NCBI GenBank assembly: GCA_023974075.1
Contig: CM043789.1
Location: 43,013,771-43,077,770, forward strand
Reading direction: 5' to 3'
Origin: Chaenocephalus aceratus
Taxonomy: Eukaryota > Chordata > Actinopteri > Perciformes > Channichthyidae
Length of the DNA stretch: 64,000 nucleotides
The notes under the pieces are model-generated. The model did no database searches and was not told where the DNA came from. It saw only the letters and a program-made list of their open reading frames with translations. Positions within the stretch are counted from its first letter, which is position 1. Every line of letters begins with the position of its first letter. Position numbers and translations under genes: made by a program. Positions 52,441-63,834 of this stretch are shown in pieces.

Positions 52441-52564
52441 CTCACACACAACTGGATGGTGATTGGACGATCCCAGAGGACAAAACATTTAGACTTATTT
52501 GTCAAATATGATGAAGACCAATGAAGGCCAGGTGGTATCTCACTGCATCAGTGTGAGGGCTGAG

Positions 52565-52566
<2 letters not shown>

Positions 52567-52648
<82 letters not shown>
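52567..52648. repeat. (TG)n microsatellite, 82 bp
   Basis: Pure TG repeat followed by TATTTCAG. Confidence 0.98.
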
Positions 52649-52650
<2 letters not shown>

Positions 52651-53192
52651 TTCAGCAGAGAGGAATGCCCTTGGTTCAGCCTGTGTGATAATTAATGGCT
52701 GTCAGCGTCTCTTTAGCAGAAGAAGGCGCTGACAGAAATCACTCCAGAAACGCAGGGACTGTGTGAAGAAGAGAAGATCCAGGTCACCGAACCTGGGATA
52801 TCGCCCTCATTTTCTGCCATTTGAGGAATTCCTGCACATCTGCGTAAGCTGTGAGAAAGTGACACTGATCTCTCAACACCAACATTACAGAAATACACTT
52901 TTACTACAGTGTACCAACCCTGAGGGGGAAGGGAAAAGCAAAGGTCGGAGTAACATGGTAGCTATTCTATTTTATCAGTTGTATTGCGTTGCACTGTTGG
53001 AGTAGCCGGTGACCTCAGATGTTCATTGATATATATATATACACTGTATGTACAGGTGACAATAACATTCTTAAAACAAGCCAATAAGGTATCATTTTAT
53101 TAATTCATGTACCTTCGTTATTCATGTTTTATTATCTTTGCTTTTAAATGAGTGTTTTGAAATGCCATTTTATAATATGTTTCTTAATGCTC
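52649..53192. other. no gene seen
   Basis: Unassigned DNA with (TA)n at 53030-53041. Short ORFs have no recognisable domain. Confidence 0.45.
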
Positions 53193-53196
53193 TTAA

Positions 53197-53525
53197 AGGT
53201 GGGGTGGGTAAGTTTCAGAAACCGGCTCGAGATACACTTTTTGTTATATTCCATGGAATGCTCTTAACATCCCGATAGCAATGAATATCTGAAGTATATC
53301 TTAAATTTCATCTGTAGAAGCCGTAATACTGTAAAAAGTACGATGGCCTACCTGCCTGTCAGCCTTCCATCGGGGCACAAACTTACCTCGTGCCCTCATT
53401 GGTCATGTGCGCGTTCGTGTGTGTTGGAGGAGGGGCTCTGTGAGGAAGTGGCAGATTTTCTCCGGTTGTGTATTTTCTAATTCTAGCGATCTCGAGCCGG
53501 TTTCTCAAACTTACCTACCCCACCT
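53197..53525. mobile_element. TTAA-type palindromic MITE, 329 bp
   Basis: Terminal inverted repeats of about 37 bp with two mismatches, beginning AGGTGGGGTGGGTAAGTTT and including AGAAACCGGCTCGAGAT, are flanked by TTAA at 53193-53196 and 53526-53529. TTAA targets indicate piggyBac or Kolobok-type mobilisation. It is inserted in an L2-type 3' tail that resumes as TGTAAAGCACTTTGAATTGC at 53531. Confidence 0.88.
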
Positions 53526-53529
53526 TTAA

Positions 53530-53592
53530 TGTGTAAAGCACTTTGAATTGCCTTGTGTTGAAAGGTGCTTTATAAATAACCTTGCCTTATCC
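53530..53592 (+). repeat. L2-type LINE/SINE 3' tail
   Basis: GTAAAGCACTTTGAATTGCC, then GGTGCTTTATAAATAA and CCTTGCCTTA, the same tail as that on the - strand at 32411-32480. Confidence 0.7.
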
Positions 53593-54526
53593 GTTACTGT
53601 CAAACTCCAGACGTAACAAACAATGAAATAACTTAAACAATACTTTCATACTAAAATCATTGTCCTTTCAAAAGTGTACACATGAGTCACCGTTGAACAA
53701 TTACATGTTATTATCGATGTCTAATTTAAAGCCAATTGTTCTTGTGTATTGGCTTTTATCCGTGAGAATCTTAAGTAAAGATTTTGTCAGTTAGTTCACA
53801 ATATCGTCGATTTGATACTTTTTCATACAAAATGTAGTAACTCAAGTTGTGATCAAACCAGCAGACCATGAGGATTTCTTGATAACATTCAGTACATGTT
53901 CTCATATTAAATCACTATCATATCAAGAGTATTTCATTATGGATCTAAGCAGGCCGTCCGTATCCAAACAATGTGTTAATTTAAAAAACACTGCAGACAA
54001 TCGTACCTCTATGCATTCTTTAAAGTCCATAGCCTACTATTATTATTTCAAATCAATGCTATATTGAATTTTCATATATTTATCTTGATTTTCGTACCTC
54101 TGCTTTCTTGTTTTACTTTTTAATTCTCTTGAGGATTCAGTTTCATCTCTATGGTATGATGTTGCTTCCAGGCAACATACCCATTTGTTGCCTTTTAGAT
54201 TCACACAATACATCTCAAAGTATGATGCAATACTTTAAAAAAGAGGCAGGACCATAAGGAACCAATAGTAGTGTTTGAATTTGTCCCATGACTCTCTGGT
54301 GGCCAATTTGACCCTGTTTGCTGCCTTTCCCACAAGGATCAGCTCAGCCATTTCTCTCCAAGAAATGTGTCTAAAAACGTCATTTCCTGCACATTTCTTG
54401 TCTGGAAAAAAATGTATTCACAATAATAGGTGAGTAAACCTTCTTTTCCAATAGTTTAATATACTTAATTTGCTAATTAGGTAATGGAAACTTGTTAAAA
54501 TGCAAATGTTGCCTTGAAATGTTGCC
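53593..54526. other. no gene seen
   Basis: AT-rich. TTGCTTCCAGGCAACATACC at 54170 belongs to a GGCAAC-rich repeat that recurs at 54860 and 55030. Confidence 0.4.
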
Positions 54527-54781
54527 TTGCCTTATGGATTCACCATGATAGTGGGGTATTGTGTGTTTAGGTATAAACTGTTCAAAAGCATACCATTCAT
54601 CATAGATCTCTACAATTTAACCAAGATACATTTGATGTTAAAGCGAACCCAACGATCTGTGCAAAGATGGGATAAGAAAAAGAAAGAAACATTGCAGGAA
54701 AAAAGTGCGTCACGTACCTGTGCTTCACTGCTTCATGAGCTTCCACAAGCAGTGAGTGTATTTTGTCAAATGGCTCAATAA
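54527..54781 (+). pseudogene. possible piggyBac transposase remnant
   Basis: The frame contains RTQRSVQRWDKKKKETLQ, which resembles the V-RW-KK segment of PGBD/piggyBac-like transposases, preceded by FIIDLYNLTKIH. No catalytic aspartates can be placed. GGCAAC-type palindromic repeats lie on both sides (54170, 55030). Confidence 0.25.
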
Positions 54782-55259
54782 AGTTTGATGAAAGATGCCG
54801 AGGCTCTTCGCGTATTTATTCCTAAAGGTTGTTTCACAATGGTAGTACAATGTGCCTGCAGGCAACGTTCAGACATGTAATCTTGTTAAAATATAAAAAA
54901 TAAATATTGTCACATTTGAACTGGCATGCAATTTAACCTGTTGAGGCTATTTAGTATTTTGCATGTGTTTTTAAATACATTTTGTTCAAATTTGAAACAA
55001 TAACTCATAACTTACCATTATGGTACAGTGTTGCCTCAAGGCAACGTACCCCAAAAAGTACCCCCAAATAATTATTTATTTAAAATTTCTTTAGATTATG
55101 TTTATTTAGTCTATTATATGACACAAAAACACTCCAACATTTTTTTTCCTAAATGGCATCATAGTGCGTACCATAGAGGGTTAACTTCTGGACTGTGGGC
55201 GATGTGCACACACGATCCCAGTGACAACTTACTTTACGTTTTTAAATGGGAATAAAAGC

Positions 55260-55766
55260 ACTTCAATGGAGGGACGGAGCGGGAAGGACCATCAGGGACA
55301 ATACAATGTTGGTGGACAGCGCCTCCTGCTGGATGAACATGTAATGACACGCGTATCCACCTGTGATGGGAATTCGAACAGATGGAGAAACACCATGCTT
55401 TGTCCCAAATTGCTCAAAAGTTGCATACAATATACAGAGTAACGGAAACAAAGACTTCTAGAGAATAGTCTGCACTTTCCTAAAAAATCATGTTAGATTC
55501 AGTTAATTTCCTAAAGAAGTTCAGATCTAAAGTACCTGATGGATTATTCGGGTTGAATCTGGAATATGAATCTCTACATTTAACTAAGCATGTGCAAACA
55601 TCTGAATACTGTTGGCACTCCCATATGGAGAAAACCCATGCTGTGTCCCAAATTGCTCAATAGAAGTTGCATACAATTACCAGCAAGAGATAACATGGAA
55701 ACCACCAATATGAGGTTTGGTAAAAAGTGGATTTGATAGAGGACATATATTTCTTTTTCTAAACAC
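55260..55766. repeat. short direct duplication, otherwise unassigned
   Basis: GTCCCAAATTGCTCAA and GTTGCATACAAT occur in two copies (about 55380-55436 and 55625-55680), 243 bp apart. Confidence 0.6.
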
Positions 55767-56507
55767 TAGGGATGTAACGATACCAAAAACGGTACGATAA
55801 TATCGCGATAACAAGTCCACGGTACGGTATTTATTGCGATATTGAAAAATAAGGGGAAAAAACTTTTTTTTTTTTTACTTGAAAATTTGTTTCTTTATTA
55901 AATAATAAATCTGATTTGAACAGCATTTTATTAGGATACTAGTATTTTAAAGTGTCAAAAATATAATAATCAGACCCTTTAGTTGTTCAAGTAACTCATT
56001 CACTCAGCATCATCAAGGTTATCTTTCAGGAATATGAGCACGTCCACATTTCCAGGTAGAAGCTGGGATTTTTGAGCGTTTGCAAAACCCCCTGCTGTGG
56101 AAACAACTCTCTTGCTTGGTCCTGGTGTTGCTGGGACAGAGAGATATGCTTTGGCCATGGGTGACAGCAGTGGGTCAAACTGTGCATTGTCTCTCCACCA
56201 CTTCAAACACAATACAGCTGTTGCCAAGAAGGTGAGGCTTATTGACAGAGATATAAATATACTGTTGGTACTTGTCCATGTCTCTAGGTGTGAACATGTA
56301 GCCCTGTAATACGATGTCCTTTTGTGTGTTCTGTTGTATTATGTTCATGTTGTAACCTACTTGCTGCCATGTTGGACAGGTCTCTTGAAAAAGAGATCGA
56401 TGATCTCAATGGGACCATCTGGTTAAATGTTTTTTTTTTAATTGATTTTGTCAGTCTCACGACGGTATCGAGAGATTTATTTATCGCGATATATCGTTAC
56501 ATCCCTA
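55767..56507 (-). mobile_element. hAT-Ac-like element with transposase C-terminus
   Basis: Ends TAGGGATGTAACGATA and CGTTACATCCCTA are inverted. Flanks CTAAACAC (55759-55766) and CTAAACCG (56508-56515) match 6/8. The - strand frame 56000-56227 encodes a hAT dimerisation region: WWRDNAQFDPLLSPMAKAYL, SVPATPGPSKRVVSTAGG and NVDVLIFLKDNL. Only the C-terminal part survives. Near its right end the element contains a LINE-type tail (TCTTGAAAAAGAGATCGATG). Confidence 0.88.
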
Positions 56508-57824
56508 CTAAACCGTATTAAAATATCATAAGTTGACACGTCATGATGGTCGAACATTATTCTGTTTGTAGGTGAAGTTCAGCAGTCGCGATGTGAAAAA
56601 GAATGGCAAGGGAAACATGGTAAAGGCAATTAAGGTATAAGTTTAATATTTTTTTAAAGAATGCATATACAAAGAACAAAGACTTTAGACAGAGCATTTG
56701 GTTTTTGCACCAAAACAACAACAGGTTATAATAATTATACTGACTTTGGGCTGGAAATGAACCCAACTCGAAGCCACCAGTTAAAGAAAAACAAGGGCCA
56801 ACCAATCACAAACAGTCTTTCTGCCATTGGAGGTTTTTGTATAACCAATCAGAGCGTGTTCTTGGTATTACCTGGCAGGTAAGAGTTCAGATGACCCCTA
56901 AAAATGTAAAAGGAGTGAAAGTAACCTTTTTTGTTTTTATATATTTATATATATAAAATAAAAAATAAAACAGCACAAACGGAAAATAATGAAGAAAAAA
57001 AACATATTTTGGTAAAAAACACCTACATCAACATCGTGTGCCATTTTACATTATAATTACATCTGTTAAAAGTAGCATGTAGAAACAGAGACCAGAGCCA
57101 CGTACAGTTTGAGCGGGAACAAGAGAGAGGACACCGTTTCACTTTCTCTGGATCTCCTGATTTCAAACATGTCTGTCTCTCCTGTACCCGCTCGAAGTGT
57201 AGATGGATGACGACCCCTCCTTTGGTCCCTGGCGTCGCACGAAGAACACCGCTTTGTTCTGCTAACACTGTTTGAGTTCCCTGCACCTAAAAGGCCAATT
57301 CCTTTCGTGGAACCATTTCTACCGGACGCCTTTCAAGCTCTTCACGTGATTACCGCACTCCTTGAAAAAAACCGCCACTAAAAAGAACTGGATACTAAAA
57401 TGGCAATATGTTACTATCGTTTAAAACGTTCCTGGATGTGGAGTTTTTAGCCGTATTGCTGTCGCATTTTTCCCTTAGTGGTTAAGAGCGAGTCTATCCA
57501 GAACATGGAATAAATATCTTGTGTGTTTGAGGGTGAGAAAAAAGGAGGGTGTTGGCAAACAAAACACTACTTTGTTAGCATTTCTTCTGGTAGGGAGGCG
57601 GGACCAACAGCAACCAATCAGACAGCTGGGATGGGCTGGGGGCGGGGCTTTTTTATATATCCGTGAAACCCTTTACATTGGCTGAAGACATCTAAATGAC
57701 TTGGACATCTAAAAGTTGACCTGGCTGCATCGAAATCTATCAAAAGCTCCACAGAATGGATTCTACTTGTGTGTAAGCTCGACATCTGGACCCCCGCCTG
57801 AGACTAAGTCCTCCTGCTTCTTCG
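56508..57824 (-). other. cdc42 downstream region, no coding signal
   Basis: AT-rich, with (TA)n at 56938-56955. Part may belong to longer cdc42 3' UTR forms. No separate gene is supported. Confidence 0.4.
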
Positions 57825-57825
57825 C

Positions 57826-57831
57826 TTTATT
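57826..57831 (-). terminator. cdc42: candidate cdc42 polyadenylation signal
   Basis: TTTATT on the + strand is AATAAA on the - strand, about 144 bases past the CVLL-form stop. It is the nearest canonical signal. Real use is unknown, since mammalian CDC42 has a longer 3' UTR. Confidence 0.35.
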
Positions 57832-57974
57832 GCAGAGAATTATCTGAACCGTGGGCTGTTTCACTTCTTAGTCTTCTCTATGGAGGGCGGGGTGTATGTG
57901 TGTGTGTGTGTATTTAAGATGTGTGTATGTGTCATATGTGTGTGTGTGTGTGCTTTGAAAAGGGGAGGAGCCTC

Positions 57975-58160
<186 letters not shown>

Positions 58161-58840
58161 TCAGCTTAAACGGAGGGAAATAGCAAGTGAAAACCAAAAG
58201 GGGCGTGTCATAAAACAGGCGGATAAGAAATCAACAGTAATGTAAATGATTTCAAGCATCAGACCAACTCCAGGATGTCGTGTGAAGCCAGGGATAAAGT
58301 GTCAACAACACAAATCACATGCTTTGTTCAAATGCAACGTGAAGCTGAAAGCAACAGGCAGGTCAACCAAAGAGGAGGGGGAGGAAGCAGAGAGAAACTA
58401 ATCATTCCAAACGCCGGGTGTTCAGATAGAAACGGCTCACTATGGAATATTAAAGACCCCGAGTTCCTTTTGTGTTTGCCCCGAGCTTACACCATGAGCT
58501 TTGGTCATGTGAGAGCAAAGCAGAGCTCCTCACACGGCTTCACTTTATGCAGTAAACCGATAAACCCCCGCTGCTTAACTCCGCCCAGGACTATCGTGTG
58601 CGAGACAAAGAACTGGAAAAACAAGCAAGAGAGCAAGTTAATTCATCCTTTATTCATTATTTTCACATTTCACACAATTATAGATTTGTCTTTTTCCCGG
58701 TGATCAAGACGGCATGATGAGCAGCAGTTACGTGTCACACATAGAGAAAGTTGGGCCAACGTAATTCAGAAAGCTATAAACTAGATCAATATGAAGCAAC
58801 TTAATGAATCTTGTAAACAAAATATGACCGAACACTCCCT

Positions 58841-59146
58841 AAATGAACTTAACACAAAACCTTAGGACGTGTGTGTTTGGAAGATGATTTCTCTGTTGTA
58901 ACCATGCTTTTTGGAAATACATGTTGGACCGCCGGAAAGCCTGTTTTCTTACCTTTCCAATGGCACCACATTTGTGAGGAACATGCATTTGTGGGATGGG
59001 CGGCAGAGCGGAGTATGAGGGTTGCGCCCATGACGAATCTCCTCTGCCAATGCCAGGGAATGGAAAGGTCAGAAAACAGGCTTTCCAACGGGCCGAAAAG
59101 AAACAATCTCCCAAACACAAGTGTCCTTACTCGTTGTGTTACATTT
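58841..59146. repeat. foldback element in the cdc42 alternative-exon interval
   Basis: The left arm (58841-58968) and right arm (59055-59146) are inverted copies sharing TTGGAAAGCCTGTTTTCT-like, GTGTTTGG and TAAGGAC blocks, with one extra ~30-base piece in the left arm. The loop is about 85 bases. It is probably a MITE. In the cdc42 pre-mRNA it would form a long stem. Confidence 0.75.
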
Positions 59147-60119
59147 ATATGACACAGGTACTTAAAAGCTTTCACTTAAGCCAGACTTCAAGTTTTGTTT
59201 ACATCCACAGTAGTACAAAAAATACATTAGCAGTAGAAATGGAAGCTCTGTTTATGGTTGAGATCAATCCCAGCCCCCCACCCTCATTTTAAATCCTCCC
59301 AACATCGAACAGTACAACACACGGGAAGGGTTGAACTCAAACAATGGCTACATCCCAAACGACCTCCTACTTCCTCTGTTAGATACCGCTCCACTGTCGG
59401 CAAGGAGCCATGTTAATAAGCCGAGGAAAGGAAAGTAGTAATACCAAGCCCCCAGGAAGTGCGCCAGACTCTGAGGAACAAATTCGTAGTGGCCAAACGG
59501 CGGTACTACAACTTCCGTATCAGTCCGTGACGTCACTGGGCCCAGAAAGACCTTTCCCCATTGACTGACATGGGGAAAGAGACGTCTGTAAATCAGCGGA
59601 TACTTTTTTTTAAACTAAATAAACTACCCGTATGAACTACTTTATAGACCTTATTAGAATCATTAGGTCCTTAAAGTTGTAAAATGCACTAAAAGCCGAA
59701 TCTATATTTATTTTCTGTCTCCATTCATTCTAGAGCCGAGAGTGGGAGTTTGGGGGCGGGGCTTAAGGGGCGCATGCTCTGTGAGCGCACATACGGGTTC
59801 TTCTGCTCCGACAGCTCGGCATGATGGGTAAGTTGGGCCATTTTGTCCTCATGCGCCAATGAGCAGCTCTCATAGGAAAGAAGGAGACCCGCCTCCCACC
59901 ACGCTGTATCCGGTTCTTATTATACATCCATGAGTAACACAGAGTGTAAGAACGCTGACATTAACCACAGAAGAAGATGTGGATGAAAACACCAAATGGC
60001 AGCAGTTACAGGTTAGAGAAGCAACAGGAAGATCAGACGGTTAGTGGTGCAGGCTGGGAGACAAGTTTGAGTTGGAATGTATTTTCCTAAGGGGTAGTAG
60101 TTTGGGAGTTTACGGAGGA
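59147..60119. other. intron or intergenic, no gene
   Basis: No recognised exon. Unassigned DNA within the cdc42 alternative-exon interval. Confidence 0.45.
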
Positions 60120-60960
60120 TTAGGGGAAAGTGGGAATTCAATTTTTTTGATCTGACCAAAAGTGATTTATTTTTTAAGTGCTGAGAAAAAAGTCGGTTAT
60201 TTTTTTTCCTTCTCACAATTCTGATTTTATCCCAGAAACTTTTTTTTCTCAGATTTGGACAATTCTTTCTCAAGAGATTTTCAGGTGAAAAAGTCTTAAT
60301 TATTTATTTCCCTGAAAATCTGACTTTTCTCTCAGATGTCTGACTTTCCCCAGATTTTATCGACAAATAAAAAAAAAAAATTCGCAGATTTGGAATTTTT
60401 TATCCAAGATTTTCAGGGGGAAAGGGAAAATTATTAGTTTCCCTCGATTACTGACTTAAATCTCAGAATTCTGACTTTTTTCTTTCTTCTCCGATATTTT
60501 GAGGGGGGAAAGTGAGAATAATTGTTTTCCTTATTCTGACTTTTTTTCTCAGATTTCTGAATTAAATCTAAGAATTCTCACATTTTCCCACAAATTCTGA
60601 CTTTTTTTCCAGATAATTTTGGGGGGAAAGTGAGAATTATTGGTTTCCCTCGATTTCTGACTTAAATCTCAGAATTCTGACTTTTTCCCTGAATTATTTT
60701 TCTCCACATATTCAGACTTTTTCTCTCAGATGTTGAAATGTGTTCCTCAAAGATTTCCAGCGAAAAAGGAGAGAATTATTTTTCACTCAATTCGGACTTT
60801 TTTCTCACATTTCTGACTTTTCTCACAGAATTTCGGGAAAAACGTCAGAATTATTTTTCAGACTAAAAGGGGGAAAAAATTATTTGGACTTTTTCTCCCT
60901 ATATTTTCGGGGGGGAAATGAGAATAATTGTTTTCCCGATTTCTGACTTTTAGCTCACAC
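60120..60960. repeat. degenerate AGAATTCTGACTTTTT-type repeat
   Basis: About 840 bases built from irregular copies of TCTCAGAATTCTGACTTTTT, TCTCAGATTT and GGGGGAAAGTGAGAAT. The core TCAGAATTCTGA is itself a palindrome. Unit length varies, so it behaves more like a degenerate satellite than a fixed-period array. Confidence 0.75.
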
Positions 60961-61135
60961 ACATTTTGAGCCCCTAAATCCTCTTCAATAGCAGTTAGCT
61001 GGGAAGCGGTCTGATGGAGCACATGTAAATACAGACAGTTACAGGGGAGCAGAAAGACGGGGCAATTAAGGAAAAGGCAGAAAGAAAACTGTAATTTAGA
61101 AGAGGAGGAGATGAGAGCAGTGGCACAGAGAGATG

Positions 61136-61225
61136 TTAGAATAAACAGCATGTCCTCTCTCCCTGCGTCTCGGGGGGCTCTAGGGCGGCTAGGATAGCTT
61201 CATCAAAAACATTCTTCAGCCCTCG
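61136..61225 (-). CDS. cdc42: cdc42 alternative last exon, brain-type CCLF form
   Basis: On the - strand a strong pyrimidine tract and acceptor TTGTAG start [20 protein letters not shown], then QGERTCCLF and TAA: also 29 codons plus stop. Mammals have the equivalent upstream exon ending PKRKCCIF, in which the two cysteines allow prenylation plus palmitoylation. The CC-aliphatic-Phe box is kept here, but the preceding residues GERT are much less basic than PKRK. The exon lies upstream of the CVLL exon, as in mammals. Earlier exons were not found up to position 64000. Confidence 0.95.
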   Translation of the reverse strand, partial: RGLKNVFDEAILAALEPPETQGERTCCLF

Positions 61226-61385
61226 CTACAACGACAGAAGAAGATAGAGAACAGGAACACAGTTAGCACAGAAAACACAGAACAAGAGAGGAGAGGAGGA
61301 AGAACATGGAGGACCAAAGTGTTAAATACAGACAGAAGGGATGAGGGTTAAAGTGTTGGGATGGTACAGCAAAGAGAGTGAGAAG

Positions 61386-62880
61386 CAGAGGTGGGGAAAG
61401 TGGAGTACAAATACTCTGTTACTGTACTTAAGTACATGTTTCTGGTATCAGTACTTTACTCCACTACTTACTTTTCTGACGACTTTCTACTTCTTACATG
61501 TTGAACTCAAATACCTGTACTTTCTACTTCTTACATGTTGAACCAAATACCTGTACTTTCTACTTCTTACATGTTGAACCCAAATACCTGTACTTTCTAC
61601 TTCCACATGTTGAACAAATACCTGTACTTTCTACTTCTCACATGTTGAACTCAAATACCTGTACTTTCTACTTCTTACATGTTGAACTCAAATACCTGTA
61701 CTTTCTACTTCTACTGTTGAACCAAATACCTGTACTTTCTACTTCTTACATGTTGAACCCAATACCTGTACTTTCTACTTTACATGTTGAACACAAATAC
61801 CTGTACTTTCTACTTCTACATGTTGAACTCAAATACCTGTACTTTCTACTTCTTACATGTTGAACCAAATACCTGTACTTTCTACTTCTCACATGTTGAA
61901 CACCAAATACCTGTACTTTCTACTTCTTACATGTTGAACCCAAATACCTGTACTTTCTACTTCTCACATGTTGAACACAAATACCTGTACTTTCTACTTC
62001 TTACATGTTGAACCCAAATACCTGTACTTTCTACTTTTACATTTTGAACTCAAATACTGTACTTTCTACTTCTCACATGTTGAACTCAAATACCTGTACT
62101 TTCTACTTCTTACATGTTGAACCCAAATACCTGTACTTTCTACTTCTCACATGTTGAACACAAATACCTGTACTTTCTACTTCTTACATGTTGAACCCAA
62201 ATACCTGTACTTTCTACTTCTTACATTTTGAACTCAAAACCTGTACTTTCTACTCTTACACGTTGAACACAAATACTTGTACTTTCTACTTCTCACATGT
62301 TGAACACAAATACCTGTACTTTCTACTTCTTACATGTTGAACCCAAATACCTGTACTTTCTACTTCTCACATGTTGAACACAAATACCTGTACTTTCTAC
62401 TTCTTACATGTTGAACCCAAATACCTGTACTTTCTACTTCTTACATTTTGAACTCAAATACCTGTACTTTCTACTTCTCACATGTTGAACTCAAATACCT
62501 GTACTTTCTACTTCTTACATGTTGAACCCAAATACCTGTACTTTCTACTTCTCACATGTTGAACACAAATACCTGTACTTTCTACTTCTTACATGTTGAA
62601 CCCAAATACCTGTACTTTCTACTTCTTACATTTTGAACTCAAATACCTGTACTTTCTACTTCTTACACGTTGAACACAAATACTTGTACTTTCTACTTCT
62701 TACATGTTCTATTAATATAAAGGGAGGTCAGGTACTCTTTAAAGCAGCTGCTAGCTATGGGTACTTTTTACTGAAGTACATTTCAAAGCCCTCTTTAGTC
62801 AGTACTTCTACTTTTACCAGAGTATCTTTAAACACGAGTATCTGTACTTCTACTTGGGGAAAGGATGTGTGAGTAGTCAG
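61386..62880 (+). mobile_element. hAT-like element with 37-bp array (copy 5)
   Basis: The 5' terminus is CAGAGGTGGGGAAAGTGGAG at 61386, with TTACTGTACTTAAGTACATG following; the 37-bp array runs about 61486-62706 (about 33 units); a shortened tail starts TTCTATTAATATAAAGGGAG and breaks off near 62880 before the usual CCATCTCTG end. Between 61530 and 61910 many units have single-base losses (AACCAAATAC, CTTCCACATG, CTACTGTTG), unlike the other arrays. Confidence 0.85.
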
Positions 62881-63317
62881 AGAGCTGAGACAGGAAACAG
62901 GAAATGACATCATCGGCAGCTCAGTAACAGTTGTGCCAGGGAGAGAGTCGGAGGAGGAAGGAAAGAGAGGCTCCACCTCGACTCCATCAACACTATTGTT
63001 CTCATCTGTTCTGCTGCGACTCGCGTTCCCTCCTTCCAACACTGAAGCCAACACAAGCACTCTCAGTCGTCTCTCAAGTTGTCCGGCACCATTTGGTGGG
63101 ACGCTTTAATCCCACAGACTGCTAAGTGCCCCGATAAACATTCCTCTGTTAGTCATCTTGCAATCTACTTATTTCTAAAAATAGTTATCAACGCAATAAA
63201 CCGTATTTCATTTTGTCGTAATTTACAATACATATCATATTCATTTTCTGTTCATTTAAATGAATCTCTTATTGTATAGTTATTTATTATTTTTAACTTT
63301 ATCCTTGATTGTTGATC
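62881..63317. other. no gene seen
   Basis: Probably a cdc42 intron or upstream DNA. No Cdc42 exon motif was found here on either strand. Confidence 0.4.
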
Positions 63318-63392
63318 TAACCCTGTTGCTGTTAAACTACTGCATTTCCCCACGGGATTAATAAAGGTTCATCTTATCTTATTTACATGTAT
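63318..63392 (+). repeat. LINE-type 3' tail
   Basis: ACTACTGCATTTCCCCACGG, then GATTAATAAAGGTTCATC and TTATCTTATT, is a common 3' end of fish non-LTR elements. Confidence 0.5.
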
Positions 63393-63398
63393 ATTACA

Positions 63399-63540
63399 GG
63401 CGTGTGGCGCAGTGGATTGTGTGTTGGTGTTCTGATCAGGGGGGCACAGGTTCAAACCCCACTGCAGTCAGCATGCCCTGTGGGGATTGCCCACAGTATT
63501 GAGTATGTGAGTCTCTTTGGATAAAAGCGTCCAACACGTG
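63399..63540 (+). repeat. V-type SINE
   Basis: A tRNA-like head with GTGTGGCGCAGTGGATTGTG (A box) and CACAGGTTCAAACCCCACTG (B box) is followed by CTCTTTGGATAAAAGCGTCC, the conserved V-SINE 3' domain. The same class lies at 36451-36628. Confidence 0.8.
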
Positions 63541-63834
63541 ACATGTGATGTATCAGGTGGTCCTTAGGGCCATGTACATTTTCAAATTCATTTATTTTAT
63601 GCTCCAACCGACGGAATTTGTTATGATAGTCAAGGAAACTCTCCTGGTGAATGCTTGCTCTCAATCTGACAACATGTACCCCTCCCTCGTCACCCTGGGC
63701 TGCCACACCAGCAACACATGGAGAGTTTTCTTGACTAATAGGATGAATTCTGGGGGTTGGACTTTCCCACTTTCAATTTTAAGGACCACGCTACTGTATA
63801 TAGACTTTTTGCACTACTTTTTAGTAAGACAGGC

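Noticed and set aside
52567..52656. A second TG-tract splice acceptor ((TG)n TATTTCAG)
   Set aside because: No coding homology or donor follows, so it may be chance.
58275..58703. 142-codon + strand ORF between the cdc42 alternative exons
   Set aside because: Lies in cdc42 intron on the opposite strand, with no recognisable domain.
61498..62011. ORFs with repeated TCTFYF and LYFLLL peptides
   Set aside because: The 37-bp unit cycles through frames; openness comes from the repeat and from local one-base losses.
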